Shown here piece by piece: positions 54,298 to 64,000 of a stretch of 64,000 nt of DNA. Source of the stretch: Chrysophaeum taylorii (lineage: Eukaryota; Sar; Pelagophyceae; Pelagomonadales; Pelagomonadaceae); contig JAQMWT010000318.1 in the NCBI GenBank assembly GCA_029834535.1, positions 62,001 to 126,000 of the forward strand. The letters run 5' to 3'. How positions within the stretch are numbered: the stretch's first letter is position 1; every line of letters begins with the position of its first letter. The notes beneath the pieces are model-generated. The model searched no databases. It was not told the origin of the DNA and saw only the letters and a program-made list of their open reading frames with translations. The position numbers and the translations under genes are program-made.

Positions 54298-55844
54298 TCT
54301 TGGGATCATGGTTTACGTACCCATGGATCATAAATAAATTTTGGGTAAAAACCCCTATGGCACTATAAGAAGTCAAATGTTGGGATCAAGTGTTTAACGG
54401 TGCTACGCGGCTGCAACCTTGCCCCGACTCGTCGCTTGAAAACCGCTCTAGAAAGAAAGAGGGGCGCGCAAAGAGGTGGCGGTGCGGGTGCTTGAAGGTT
54501 TTGGTGTGGTGTGTGGGCACGCGCACAGAGGTGGTGTGGGGTGGCAGCCGAGCCTGGAATGGTATCGCGCTTAGTTGCGGCCGCGATGTCCCGCGATGTC
54601 GAGCAGACTTCTTCGCGCTCGGCGTAGTGGTCGGACCGGAAGTCGTGGAAGAACGGGAGCCAAACGCCCGCGGAGGGAGGGAAACGAGGCCCGAGTGCAC
54701 TTTGCGACGACAAGATACCGGGGGTGAAAAACAAACCTAAGGCGGAAGGCCGGGCCGCGCGACATACCACAGCATCGAGGTCACCTCGGGGCTCGCGCTC
54801 TCGAGGAGGCGGTGGGTCGTCCGGCCAGCCGCGTAACGCACGAAGTGGGTCTTGCGCACCCCCCCACCCAAACAAAAACCGTGACCCCGCAGAGAGCGAT
54901 AAGGGGAGGAAGCCGTCTCCGCGGGTATCTCATCGACAGCGCCGATCCGGCTCTGGCCGTGCACGAGTTTCAGGAGGGGCAGCACGCGGGTCCCGAGATA
55001 TCGCTCCTCCATCTCGAATTGTTCCGGAAACAAAAGTCGTTGGCGACCTCGAGTCGTCGCGGGCCGTCCCGTATCTCTTGCAGAGAGCAGCACCTCGTCC
55101 GGGCTCGTCGCGCGCCGCACCGCCGGCACCCATTCATTCCGACGGGGGGTATTCGTTCGTTCGTTCGTTTTCACACACTTTTTCCGAAAGCGAAAGACTA
55201 TGACGACGACGCCTCGCGCAGCAGGATCCTCGCCGCGGCGGTGAGCTCGACGAACTCGGCGCTCGCCGCCGCCCGCTTTCGCCCGTCGCGCTCGGCGCTC
55301 GCCGCCGCCCGCTTTCGCCCGTCGCGGACGTGTCGGGATGGGGCCGCGCAGCGCGCACCGCCGGTAAGCCGCGCGGATCTCCTCGCGCGATGCCCCCGGC
55401 TTGCACCGCGCGTGCCCGCTATACCGTCGTGGACATCAGCCGCCGCCGCCGCCAGCACCGCCACATCCGTCCAAACCGAGGTGGTCCGTTTATTATTGTT
55501 AGGGAGTAATATATGTTGGCGGCGGCGCCAGCCGAAAGCGTCGCACGCCTCGCGCGCCATGATTCTCGAGCACGCAGGACGTTCCAGTCAGCACTCTTAA
55601 ATTCCCGGTCTGCATCTTCAAAGCAGCGGCAAACACCTCGTTATAGAGTGTGGTCGCAGCGGTCCCGCCGTGCTGAGCGCTGATTCTTTTAGTTGTTTTT
55701 TTTGTGCCGCGTGCGCCATCGGGCCACGCGTGATTACTCACCACGCCGCGCGTGCCTGCCCCAGGAGTGACGTCACGACTTGAAGACTTCTTATAGGGGT
55801 ACCCAACATTTATGATCCCTGGGTACGTAAACCATGATCCCCCA
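54298..55844. mobile_element. MULE-2, non-autonomous, Pack-MULE-like, with long TIRs
   Basis: Inverted ends: GGGATCATGGTTTACGTACC at 54302-54321 and its complement at 55817-55836. Similarity extends about 65 bases, through CATAAAT and CCCCTATAAGAAGTC-type sequence. Subterminal parts match MULE-1 (54380-54600 with 50140-50330; 55530-55660 with 52890-53010). Between them, about 54620-55500 is unrelated to MULE-1 and contains open reading frames, which suggests captured host sequence. No transposase. Confidence 0.75.
54737..55174 (-). pseudogene. Putative captured gene fragment inside MULE-2
   Basis: 145-codon minus-strand frame with ordinary composition (RQRLLFPEQFEMEERYLGTR; RTTHRLLESASPEVTSMLWY). 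No family is recognised. It lies wholly inside the part of MULE-2 that has no match in MULE-1, so it was probably acquired from elsewhere. The upstream part near 55257-55322 holds a 33-bp tandem duplication (GCGCTCGCCGCCGCCCGCTT...). The forward strand is also open here, so the coding strand is uncertain. Confidence 0.35.
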
Positions 55845-56150
55845 AGTGAATTTTCCCGTTTCCCACCCACTTCGCGTCTTCGCCGTAGAGCTTGTTGTTG
55901 TTGTTGTTGCAATCGTCCATGATCTTCTTCTTCTTCTTCTTCTTCTCAAGGCCCCGATTTGATTTCCCCCGGCGCAGCGCAGCCAGGACGGCCGCCCCCT
56001 CCGAGTTCGTCTTCTTGATCCACAGGCACTCCTCGAGCGGCAACTCCGGCGGTCTTGGCGCGTGCGCCTTGATCATCTCCTCGCCCCCGGCATCCTTCAG
56101 CTTCTTGACCCGCTTTGCGACCGCTGTGTAGCTGACGTCCAACCACGGCC
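55845..56150 (-). pseudogene. Unidentified gene fragment beside MULE-2
   Basis: Minus-strand frame WLDVSYTAVAKRVKKLKDAG...ELPLEECLWIKKTNSEGAAV (about 55985-56150), then Lys and Asn runs from (CTT)n and (GTT)n repeats. It runs into the MULE-2 terminus, so the insertion may have cut an existing gene. Family unknown. Confidence 0.35.
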
Positions 56151-56740
56151 TTTCTAAACGCAGTTTTTTTTCATTCCTCCGCTATCTGTAACTCGGATGG
56201 CGGCATCGCGGACGAGCTGAGACTTGTCGACGATGGGTATATGTTCTGTCTCTGGCGCCTCAACCTCCATGGCACCCATTGGAGATTTTTTCCTGCAATA
56301 TCTTCTTGAGAATAACAGGTAGAAACCGGTAACGATTATGAGGGAAAAGTCTCGGAGAGAAAACCCTCAAGGAAGGAAGGAAGGAGTGTGGTCCAGTTGA
56401 CCAGAAGGCAAATTTGGCGCTCCTTTCTCCTCCCGACTACGCGCGGCAGGCATCCCGTTACTTTCGATCGGTCTCGAGACGCTCCGCCAACTCCGTCTCG
56501 GCATCGAGAGCCTCGGACCTTCTTCCGCGATCCTTCTTGCGCCACCTATCTTGTCCTTCTGCGCTCCCTGCTTCCGAAGCAATGGCGAGGATGGGCAGGG
56601 CGGAGTCGCCCGCGTCTATGCAGGTCTCCTTCTCTGCGCGAACGCCGGCAAGGCCAACCTTTGACCACCAAAATTAAACGTTTTTTATCTACGGACGAAA
56701 GAACATATCTTTTTTCAATATTATATCGTTTTGTTCGTAT
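56151..56740. other. Unassigned
   Basis: Minus-strand frames at 56336-56582 are Arg/Pro/Gly-rich, with GRRIAEEGPRLSMPRRSWRS-like text, and are overlapped by a forward frame. No recognisable domain. Confidence 0.25.
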
Positions 56741-57350
56741 TTGAATTCAAACTGGCTGGTAAACCCGTTCTTAACGCCGACGTATGATGAGCTTCTTACC
56801 GTGGCAGCCTGGAGCATCAAGATAATCGAACGGTTCTACCCAGACTCCACTGATTTCGAGGTGGCCTTCGCCGAGCTCAAGCAGATCGTTCTCCGCAGGG
56901 GCCACTGGGGCGCGCTCATCGAACGCGAACAGTCCCTCATCAAACCGCCGACGTGCGACGATTCAAGAAGAAAAGGTCCACCGAGCGCGAGATCTTCAAT
57001 CGGGCGCGGATGACGTCATGTCCGTCGCCGGCGACTGGCGACTCTGACACCGGCATCAAGCAACTCCCAAAGATTGATCTGATCACCCCCGTCGCCATCC
57101 GCATCGACGAGATGGCTGTCCAGTCTGCCGACGTCGAGCGAGTCGAGTCTGCAAGACCCACGAGCTCATCCACATCAAGACGCACGACCGCCTCTACACC
57201 CTCACCGTCCATCGCCTTCTCTTTACCACCTACGTCAACCTCCGCCCACGAGCTCGGCGACTTTTTTCCTCGCGCAGCAGCAGACGCTGAGGAGCAACAG
57301 CCACGACGAAGACGAGCCCCCTCTCGACCAGCCGGGCGCACCGACTTTTA
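56741..57350 (+). pseudogene. Decayed or spliced gene, unidentified
   Basis: Forward frames succeed one another with protein-like composition: TYDELLTVAAWSIKIIERFY (about 56777-56836) through LKQIVLRRGHWGALIERE; then RRFKKKRSTEREIFNRARMT (about 56956-57015) through KIDLITPVAIRIDEMAVQSA; then HIKTHDRLYTLTVHRLLFTT (about 57170-57230). Two frame changes (near 56945 and 57150) separate them. The TRE-free 5' side at 56700 is AT-rich, like a promoter. Family unknown. Confidence 0.35.
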
Positions 57351-57782
57351 AAAACCCAGCCGCAGTCAGTCGCCGATGGTGTCTCCCTCCTTCGTCGGCG
57401 CAGTGCTCGACGACGAGAGCATTTATTTATTTCCGAGTTTTTTAAATAAGCTTGTCTATAGTAGTAATAGGCGTTTTTTTTCAAAAAAGCGGCATCCACG
57501 TAATATAAAACGAAAAAAATAGGATATTATATTTTTGCCAGTATAATATAGCGCCGATCAATACAACGTACTTGGCCGCCGCGACGGCGTCCGTCCCTAC
57601 ACTGCGTCTTCTGAACCACCCCTGGGCAACGTCCGCTCTTTGACCGCTGCTCGAATAATCGTCGAGACGCGTGCAAGGATAGCTTGCACCAGACCGGCTT
57701 CACACGCGTTGTGGGCGCGAAGTCTCGCCTACAAGAGGGAGAGCAAGCATAAAAGGCCGTCAAGTCCCGTGATGTAACAAAA

Positions 57783-58900
57783 CTCAGTCACTCCAGAGAG
57801 TGATTGACCTAGAGGGAGCCCGCGAGGAACACGGTGTTAGACATTCGAGTCGTTCGTGGTAGCAAGAAACTAAGAAAATAAGGGTTAGGGTCACTATTCT
57901 AGGGTTAGGCGCACTGAAAGTCCGTCATCATGCGCCCCAGGGCGTCGAGCGGCTCTACCGAACTTGGTGCAAGCTTGGCAACGCCGCAACAGACGCACTC
58001 TCCATCAACCAGATTTGTGCGTCTCTCACGACTGGCGGCTTTCGAGCGCTTCCCCCAGGGAATCCGCCGCAAAAGCAGGAGCGTCGGTAGGCTTATCTCC
58101 GACGTCCATAAAAATTCCATCGGCTGACCCGCCGCCATCGCCGCACCAGGCGCAGAAGATCGAACGGCGCTTTGGACTTTCAAACCACCATTTGAAAGCT
58201 GGCTGGCCGACAAATTTTTTAATGCGTTTTGATTATTAAAGGTCGAGTACTGCTTGAAGGTTTTTAACGAGGGTTTCTCGTTTTGTGTTCGAAAATGGTG
58301 GCTAGGGTTTAAGCTTTTCTTATCCGACGCTCCTAAACGAGCCTAAAACCAGCGCTCAAGTTACTAGCTCGTTCTAGAGCCTTATATACAAAATCAGCGC
58401 CCTGCAAACGGCTTGCGCCAAAATCCTTCCACTCCTCTCCTTTCCGCTCGACGCTCCGACGCCCGCCAATCTGAGCTTCGCCCTTTCCGCCCTTAACCTT
58501 TGAGTTTACTCCCAGATTTTCCGATTCCCGGGCGGCACGTAAATCATGATACCAAGAGCGGCCTAGTTCAAACTCGGGTAGGATGAGTAATCTTCGTGGT
58601 TGCACGCTCCGAGCTCGGACGATCGCCCACAGTCGTCGTCGTCGTCGTCGTAAAAGGGCACGCGACTTTTACTTTTACTGCGCCCCGATTCGCCGACAGC
58701 CGTGGCCATGGAATTGAAGTTGCAAAAACCAGTCACTCCAGAGAGTGATTGGCCTAGAGGGGTTGTGGACACGGTGTTCGTAATTCGAACTGCTCCAGTA
58801 AAAACAGTGGACAAGAAGGGTCTAGGGTCACTAACGAAGAGTTTGGGAGTAAACTCGAAGTGTAAACTACCTAAGGGGTAGGTGCACCGAAGGGAACAAA
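57783..58900. repeat. Diverged pair of about 150-bp segments
   Basis: 57783-57930 (CAGTCACTCCAGAGAGTGAT, ACACGGTGTT, AGGGTCACT, GCGCACTGAAAG) and 58731-58900 (CAGTCACTCCAGAGAGTGAT, ACACGGTGTTCG, TAGGGTCACTA, GGTGCACCGAAGG) share the same order of blocks. The unit contains an inverted repeat, CACTCCAGAGAGTG. Between them, 58480-58515 (CGCCAATCTGAGCTTCGCCC, TTTGAGTTTACTC) resembles the central part of the Helitron array (5098-5155). Confidence 0.55.
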
Positions 58901-60580
58901 CCCCGGCAGAATTTTAGGCATCGATATAGATACTTTCCTCGTCGTCCGTTTCCAAGTCGAGCGACAAGTACTGTCCGGGGTAACCTCTCCTCTGAAAGCA
59001 AGGTCAGTGAGCCTGTCATCTGTCTCTTCAAGTATAAGGTCCGGATTCCCCAAGTTACGTTGTCATCTCAAAAACACGGCTCCTTTCGGCACTTTTCCAG
59101 AGAGTTCACCCTGGTCGTATGTGACTCTCTTGTGCTCTCCAACACCTTCAAGACCGCGAAGGTGCAGCGAGCCCGGCGAGCTCGGCGCGACCAAAGCCAA
59201 AGGAGGCCGAGCAGAGGAATCTGACCCTCGGGCCGTACGACAACTCGAGAAATTAAGGCCACCCTCAACCAGGAGCAAACGGAGTTCAAGCTTGCCGAGG
59301 GCCAAGGAGGAAGAGATCGAGCGGGTGCGGGAGCGAAGCTTGTGACTCGCCTTTCGGGTTGCGCCTTCGGAGATCCCCCCCAATCCGAACGTTTCGTTCG
59401 CGACCTGCGCTCCGAGATCCTTCACGAGACCGCTCTGGGTGACGTTTTCGACGACGGACGCGTCGCAACGATATCGGTGCCACTCAAGTTGGCGTCAAAC
59501 TCGAGAACTGGACGCGCGCGGCGCCCGACCAGAGCGCGGCTGGCGAGGCCAAGGCGATCATCAGTTCGGCGCTCCAGCTCGAGCGGTACGGAGACGGTTC
59601 TAGGGAGCGCCAGCCTTCCTCCGTCAGAGTCTGCCGGGAAATATAGTCCACGACTCGTCGCGATAACAAGGCCTTCGACGCCGAGATCTCACCCAGTTCC
59701 CCTCTTGATAGATAGATATTTAGATCCGGGCTGGGTCGACGAAGCTGTCCGACGTCGCGGCTCTACTCGCTCGACGCGCTCCGGGCCGTTCGAAGGGGGG
59801 GGTAGTCCAGGCGCTACGTTGGCGACGGGCGGCGGTCAGCCCTTCGCAGTATTACAACACCGCCCCTTCTTCTCTCGTGCCAACGGGATCATCAGACCTT
59901 TGACCGCCACAAGTTTTGCGGCCACCAGCGACTCGTAGCCACGAGGCGCAGGCTGCCGGGAGGCGGCGGTGGAGCACCATCGCCGTCAATGCGCTGGAGG
60001 AGGAGGCCACGAAAGTGGACCCCGTCGTCGAGCGACTTCCTTCTTCTTCGCGTCTCGACAAATCAAGACCAAGTACTCCCAAATAAAGTGCCCTACCATT
60101 GCGCCGGAGCCTATGGCAGGCTCCCCCGATATAAATGTTATAGACTAGAGGGAATAGTCTTTGCCCGCGCGCGCGGCGACAGCTCGCTTGAGCCTATCTT
60201 CGATCCGTTCGACGCAGGGAGTGCAACACCGCACGTAACTTTGTATCGTGTCGCTCGCCAAGGCGGGGGGATCGGCTTTTCGTCGGGGGGCGACACGGAG
60301 CGGAACGCGGGCGGAGCTGCAGCTGTCGCAGACACACGCGCCGCACCTTCGGCCTGAAAAAAAAAATTTTTTTAAAAATTCCAAAACACTCACAGTGATG
60401 GCGCCGACGTATGAAAGTAAATTTCGCGTGACATACCATGCACCCGAGGACCGAGCTATCGGGGATCCACGCCTCCTTCCTCTTCTCCAGGAACGCACTC
60501 CAAGGCGTCTCGAGCGGATCCATCACTCGAGACTAAAACTTACCCTCTTGTGCATTCATTTAACGGAAATATTACTCCTC
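58901..60580. other. Gene relics, unidentified
   Basis: Short forward stretches look coding (EFTLVVCDSLVLSNTFKTAK, about 59101-59160; GATQVGVKLENWTRAAPDQS then AKAIISSALQLERYGDG, about 59475-59600), but frames are broken every 100-200 bases. Minus-strand 60145-60526 (MVCHAKFTFIRRRHHCECFG) has a Cys/His cluster like a FYVE or C2H2 start, incomplete. No call is possible. Confidence 0.3.
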
Positions 60581-63500
60581 CTAAGTAACTAGCTTCGGAC
60601 CTCTCCATGGGAGCCAGGCTGGGCCGGTAGTAGCCGGTCCAGGATCACAGAGCAAAAAAATCACACAGTTATTATTGGGGTAGAGGCGAGGGATGAAAGT
60701 GCATGGATGATGGCGGACCGCCACTGCGGACCGCGGTCTTGTGCGAGGTCGTGCCACGAGTTGAAGGGGATGTCGCATTTCCGGAGTGCCTTGGCGAGCG
60801 TCCTCCCGTACGTCATCTGCGGAGCCCCCGGTGGGCGCTTGGAGCGGACCCAAGACGAGAGCATCTTGCGAGGGAGTCGGGAGAAGGGCATGCGGGCGAC
60901 GTGACCGGCCCAGCGGAGCTGGCGGCGCGTGACGTAGACGTCGATGGACTCGAGGCCGAGGCGCCGCAGCAGGATCTCCGTTGAGATGTGGTGGAGCCAG
61001 GTGTGCTTCCGGGTCACACGACACATGACGCGGGCGCACTGCGCGTGGAAACACCGCAGCCGGCGGAACAGGACCTCGGTGAGGCACCACGATTCCGCAC
61101 CGTGAAGGAGGATGGCCAGGACGAGCGAGACATAGACGAGGCGCTTGGCGCGAGCAGAGACGGACTTCGAGCCGAAGATACAGTCCCGCAAGGCACCGAA
61201 GGCCTGAGAAAAACGCCTTCTTGATCCGCGCGTCGACGTGTGAGTCGTCGCGGCAGTCGCGCGAGAGGACCGAGCCGAGGTACTTAAACTGGTCGACGAC
61301 CGGTATGAAGCGGCCGAGCTCGATGTCCTCCGAGAGGTCCGTGTCGTCGAACGACCGACCGACTTTGGGTCGCCGTACAGGTGTGCCGGGCGAGCGACGA
61401 ACAGCATCTCCGTTTTGGACGCCGCCTTCGTGTGTCGGTTGCCGCAATGCACCTCCATGCCCCAGGCGTCGCAGTGTTCGATGAGGCGCGGTGTCTCGCT
61501 GGCGGCGATGTGGCGGTCCCAGAAGAGAAATGCGACGTCGTCGGCGTACGCCGATTCATCGAAGGGAAACTCGTCGCCGCGAGCGGACCAACCCCGGTTC
61601 GTCATCTGAAAGTCCCCCCGCGTACGGTAGACACACGGGGCGCGGCCATGGCGTCGTCGAAACGACGTCGTCAGTGTGGCGCCATGAACAGCACGAACAG
61701 GACGGGGCCGAGGACGTCGCCCTGCTTGACGCCGATGATCGAGTCAACCGAGGCGACGACACCGCTGACCGAGAAGTGGACCTGGATTCGGTGGAGGCCC
61801 TTGATGACTTCGACGAGCTTCGGCGGGACGCCGAACTTCAGGAGCACCTCCCAGAGAAGCTCTCGCGGGACGCGGTCGAACGCTTTAACGAAATCGATGA
61901 ACAGTACCCACGAGTCCTGACCGTGCTCACGCCGTTTCTTCAGCGCCAGCTTGAGCGAGAAGGTGGCGTCGGACGTACCGCGCTCTGGTCGGAATCCACA
62001 TTGGGACTCGTGATCGAGGGCCTCGCAGATGATGTTGAGTCGCGCACGGACGATGTTCGAAATGATCTTCTGCGCGACCTCGAGCATCATGATCCCGCGG
62101 TAGTTGCCCGGCAGGGAGAGGTCCCCCTTCTTGGGGAGAATCCCGAGGAGGCCTACGTCCCACTCGGCCGGCTGGACTTCGGACTCCCAGAACTCGAGGA
62201 CTACACGCTCCAACAGCGGGAGCGTGCGAGCGTCGGTGGCGAGCGCCTTCCAGACCTCCGCGCGCTGGCCCGATTCGCCGGGCGCGGTGCAGTTCAGCTG
62301 ACCAACGGCCCGTTTTATCTCCTCCTGCGTCGGTGGTTCCCCGAGTTCCGGACGGATCGGCAACTGGTCAACGTCGTTGATCACGGTGGGGTCGTAGCGA
62401 GCTTGTCGACTGTAGAGCTGCTTGAAGTGCGCCTTGAACACGTCGGCGTTCTCCTGTGGCGACGAGCACCTGCTACCGTCGGCCCTCGTCATCTGTACCT
62501 GCCTAGCCAATGTGGTCTTCGTGAGACCGCGTCGGAGCCGTCCGACCGTGTTCCAGTATTTCGAGGTGCCGCCGAGCGACTCGCTTCCCGCGTTGAGTCC
62601 GTCGCACAGACGAGTAATCCATCGCTCTTTCGCCCGTGCTACGGCCTTCGCGAGCCGCGACTTGATCGCCCGAAGGTCGTCGAGGATCGTGGACGCCGAG
62701 CGAAGACGGCGCCGGGCACCGAGCGAGAGCACAAACGCGTGGAGGGAGTTGCGTCGCTCGATCAGAGGCTGGAGCTCTTCCGCCGCGTCCTCAAACCATC
62801 CGGGTCGGAGGCGTCGGATCTTCGGCAGTAAGGCGTCAGAGGCCGAGGCCGCCGCCCGCGCAAGGCGGGAGTACGGCGAGGACGGCGAGCCCTGGTCGGC
62901 GTCGGGTACCTCGTCCGTGGCGTCGGTCGGTGCGTCGTCGGTCGCGTTGTCATGTGACCCACGGCCCAAGCCGAAGATGTCGAGCACTTTCGAGCACCAC
63001 CGGCGCCGGAATCCGAAGCGCGTGCTTTCTGAGCGCAGGGGAGCGTAGTCGAGGCGCGCCAGAGAGGGCCGTGTGCCAGGAGGCCGTGCGAGGCGGACTT
63101 TGACGCGCAGGATGCACTTGAGAGCGCGGTGGTCCGAGTCCACGAGGCTGCTGGTCAAACCCACATCAGCGAACCGGTGCACGTCGCGCCGCCGTGAGAT
63201 CATGTGATCGAGCTGGTACGTTTTCCAGGAGCGCGGGTGCAGCCACGACGCGTAGGCGCGCTTGCGGAAGAACGTGCCGACCGACGCCAGACGCCGTGTT
63301 GCGAGGAACGTGTGGGGACGGCGGCCAGCGTTGTTGACGTAAGGCGCCCCGTAGGGCCCACAGGGGCCGTCGACGACGTACTTGGAGCGCACGCCGAGAG
63401 CCGCGTTCCCGTCCATCCCCAGGACGAGGATGTCGTCCGGCCGCCGCGTTTGAAGCGCAAGGTGTCAATGTCGTCGAAGAACGCGTCCCACTTCTCGTCA

Positions 63501-64000
63501 GGCGCGGTTCCGACTGGAGCGTAAGCGCTCATGACGAAGAGGCCGAGGTCTCGATCGTCATCGTCCTGGACATGGAGTCGCAGCGCAATAACTCGCGCGG
63601 ATAACGGTGCTGCCGCTCGCGTGCCACGCCTGTTGCGCCGCAGGGGACAGCACCACGGCCACACCCTGGCTGCCGCGGGAAGACTGCTCGGAGGCTGCCA
63701 AACCGGAACAAACAGCGACGTAGTCGTGTCGCTCGAGCGACTCGTTGCCGGTGAGCCACGTCTCCTGCAACGTGGCCGCGAAGATGTCCCGCCGCCGTAA
63801 AGATGCGAACAACTCTTCCTTCTTCTCGTCGCGTCGCAGACCGCGAACGTTTTGGTCCACGAATAATCGACCCGTCCGTCGCGTTCTACCCAACAACCGA
63901 GCGAACCCCATCCCAGCGCAGACTTTCCGGGTGCTAACCGGCCAGCCCGGGAGGCGGGCAGGCACCGTCTCACTCCGGGACGGCCGGGGCCGCCGCAGGG
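60581..64000 (-). mobile_element. RTE-like non-LTR retrotransposon (LINE), 5' end beyond the window
   Basis: Minus-strand LINE with apurinic endonuclease followed by reverse transcriptase, 3' UTR and a short tail GCTAGTTACTTAG, a degenerate (TTAG)n. At least six other fragments in the window share its 3' terminus. A single APE-RT protein with a short tandem 3' tail fits the RTE group; clade assignment needs a tree. Confidence 0.9.
60661..63965 (-). pseudogene. LINE ORF: AP endonuclease and reverse transcriptase, frameshifted
   Basis: AP endonuclease: NVRGLRRDEKKEELFASL and LQETWL (about 63745-63850), GLFVMSAYAPVG (about 63500-63540), MDGNAALG (about 63395-63416) and SDHRAL (about 63120-63140). 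It nicks the target. Reverse transcriptase: GQLNCTAPGESGQRAEVWKA (about 62240-62300), LPGNYRGI, CGFRPERGTSD, FIDFVKAFDRV (motif A, about 61865-61900), GVKQGDVLGP (about 61700-61730) and AYADDVAFLF (motif C, about 61520-61550). The thumb or connection follows, with FKYLGSVLSRD (about 61260-61300) and LRWAGHVARMP (about 60885-60920). The frame from 63416 to 61671 is open (581 codons); breaks lie near 63550, 63420, 61670 and 61340-61400. All catalytic residues remain, so it died recently. The 446-codon forward frame opposite is a shadow. Confidence 0.88.

Noticed and set aside
57880-57910. Telomere repeat tract (AGGGTTAGGG-like)
   Set aside because: Only isolated AGGGTTAGG words occur here and at a few other places; there is no tandem array, so a telomere is not indicated.
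60361-60380. Poly(A)/poly(T) run as a retrotransposon tail
   Set aside because: The run is A then T with no element boundary or target duplication beside it.
61491-62831. 446-codon forward open frame
   Set aside because: It lies exactly antisense to the LINE reverse-transcriptase frame and has no recognisable domain; high GC keeps the opposite strand open.

Overview
This window is eukaryotic nuclear DNA and reads as a transposon-rich, probably intergenic or accessory region. Almost every eukaryotic transposon class is present: Copia and Gypsy LTR elements, an RTE-like LINE, Helitron, hAT, MULE and a further TIR element. Genes have TATA boxes and, in at least one case, GT-AG introns. No operons, ribosome binding sites or tRNA clusters were seen. 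The host is most likely a stramenopile (heterokont) alga, perhaps a pelagophyte. That inference rests on the NTAWAFAT-type OPR/RAP protein, the LRR-Roc-COR gene and a hAT transposase resembling those common in oomycetes. It comes from family resemblance only and is moderately uncertain.

Layout. 1-3082 (-): a decayed ROCO (LRR-Roc-COR) gene running off the left edge. 3544-4850 (-): a spliced hypothetical gene carrying a 16-bp minisatellite. 4930-9160: three copies of a Helitron fragment family. Copy A is a nested stack holding a short LINE derivative, a hAT-like MITE and a LINE tail. 9163-10530: satellites, a second MITE copy and another short LINE derivative. 10561-13155 (+): an intact OPR-RAP gene. 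13725-14012: another LINE deletion derivative. 14013-20083: one copy of an unclassified TIR transposon ('element X') split by a young Copia element (14716-20041) with identical LTRs. 20084-21121: Helitron copy D. 21448-22680 (-): an intact telobox/Myb TRF-like gene. 22700-32191: a Copia array. 32664-33258: gag-like relic with 47-bp repeats and a Helitron tail. 33385-34062 (+): an intact hypothetical membrane-anchored protein. 35372-38430: a hAT element with TIRs and 8-bp target duplication. 38431-43460: mostly unassigned, microsatellite-rich. 43464-46235: element X, second copy, containing a 5'-inverted LINE derivative. 46813-47305: G-run minisatellite. 49236-49900 (-): Gypsy relic. 50052-53010: MULE with a complete but broken transposase. 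54298-55844: MULE derivative with non-MULE interior (Pack-MULE-like). 55845-60580: gene relics. 60581-64000 (-): RTE-like LINE running off the right edge.

Working picture. Few genes are intact: the OPR-RAP gene, the telobox gene and the 225-aa hypothetical. The first is probably nucleus-encoded organellar RNA metabolism and the second telomere or chromatin binding. Frame breaks elsewhere are dense. Because long clean reading frames exist beside them, I read most breaks as real decay and not sequencing error, but cannot exclude some assembly errors. The most novel material is the family of 0.15-0.4 kb LINE derivatives made of 5' and 3' ends only, with (TTAG)n tails and clear target duplications, and element X with its inverted AAGTTTGGTCA arrays.
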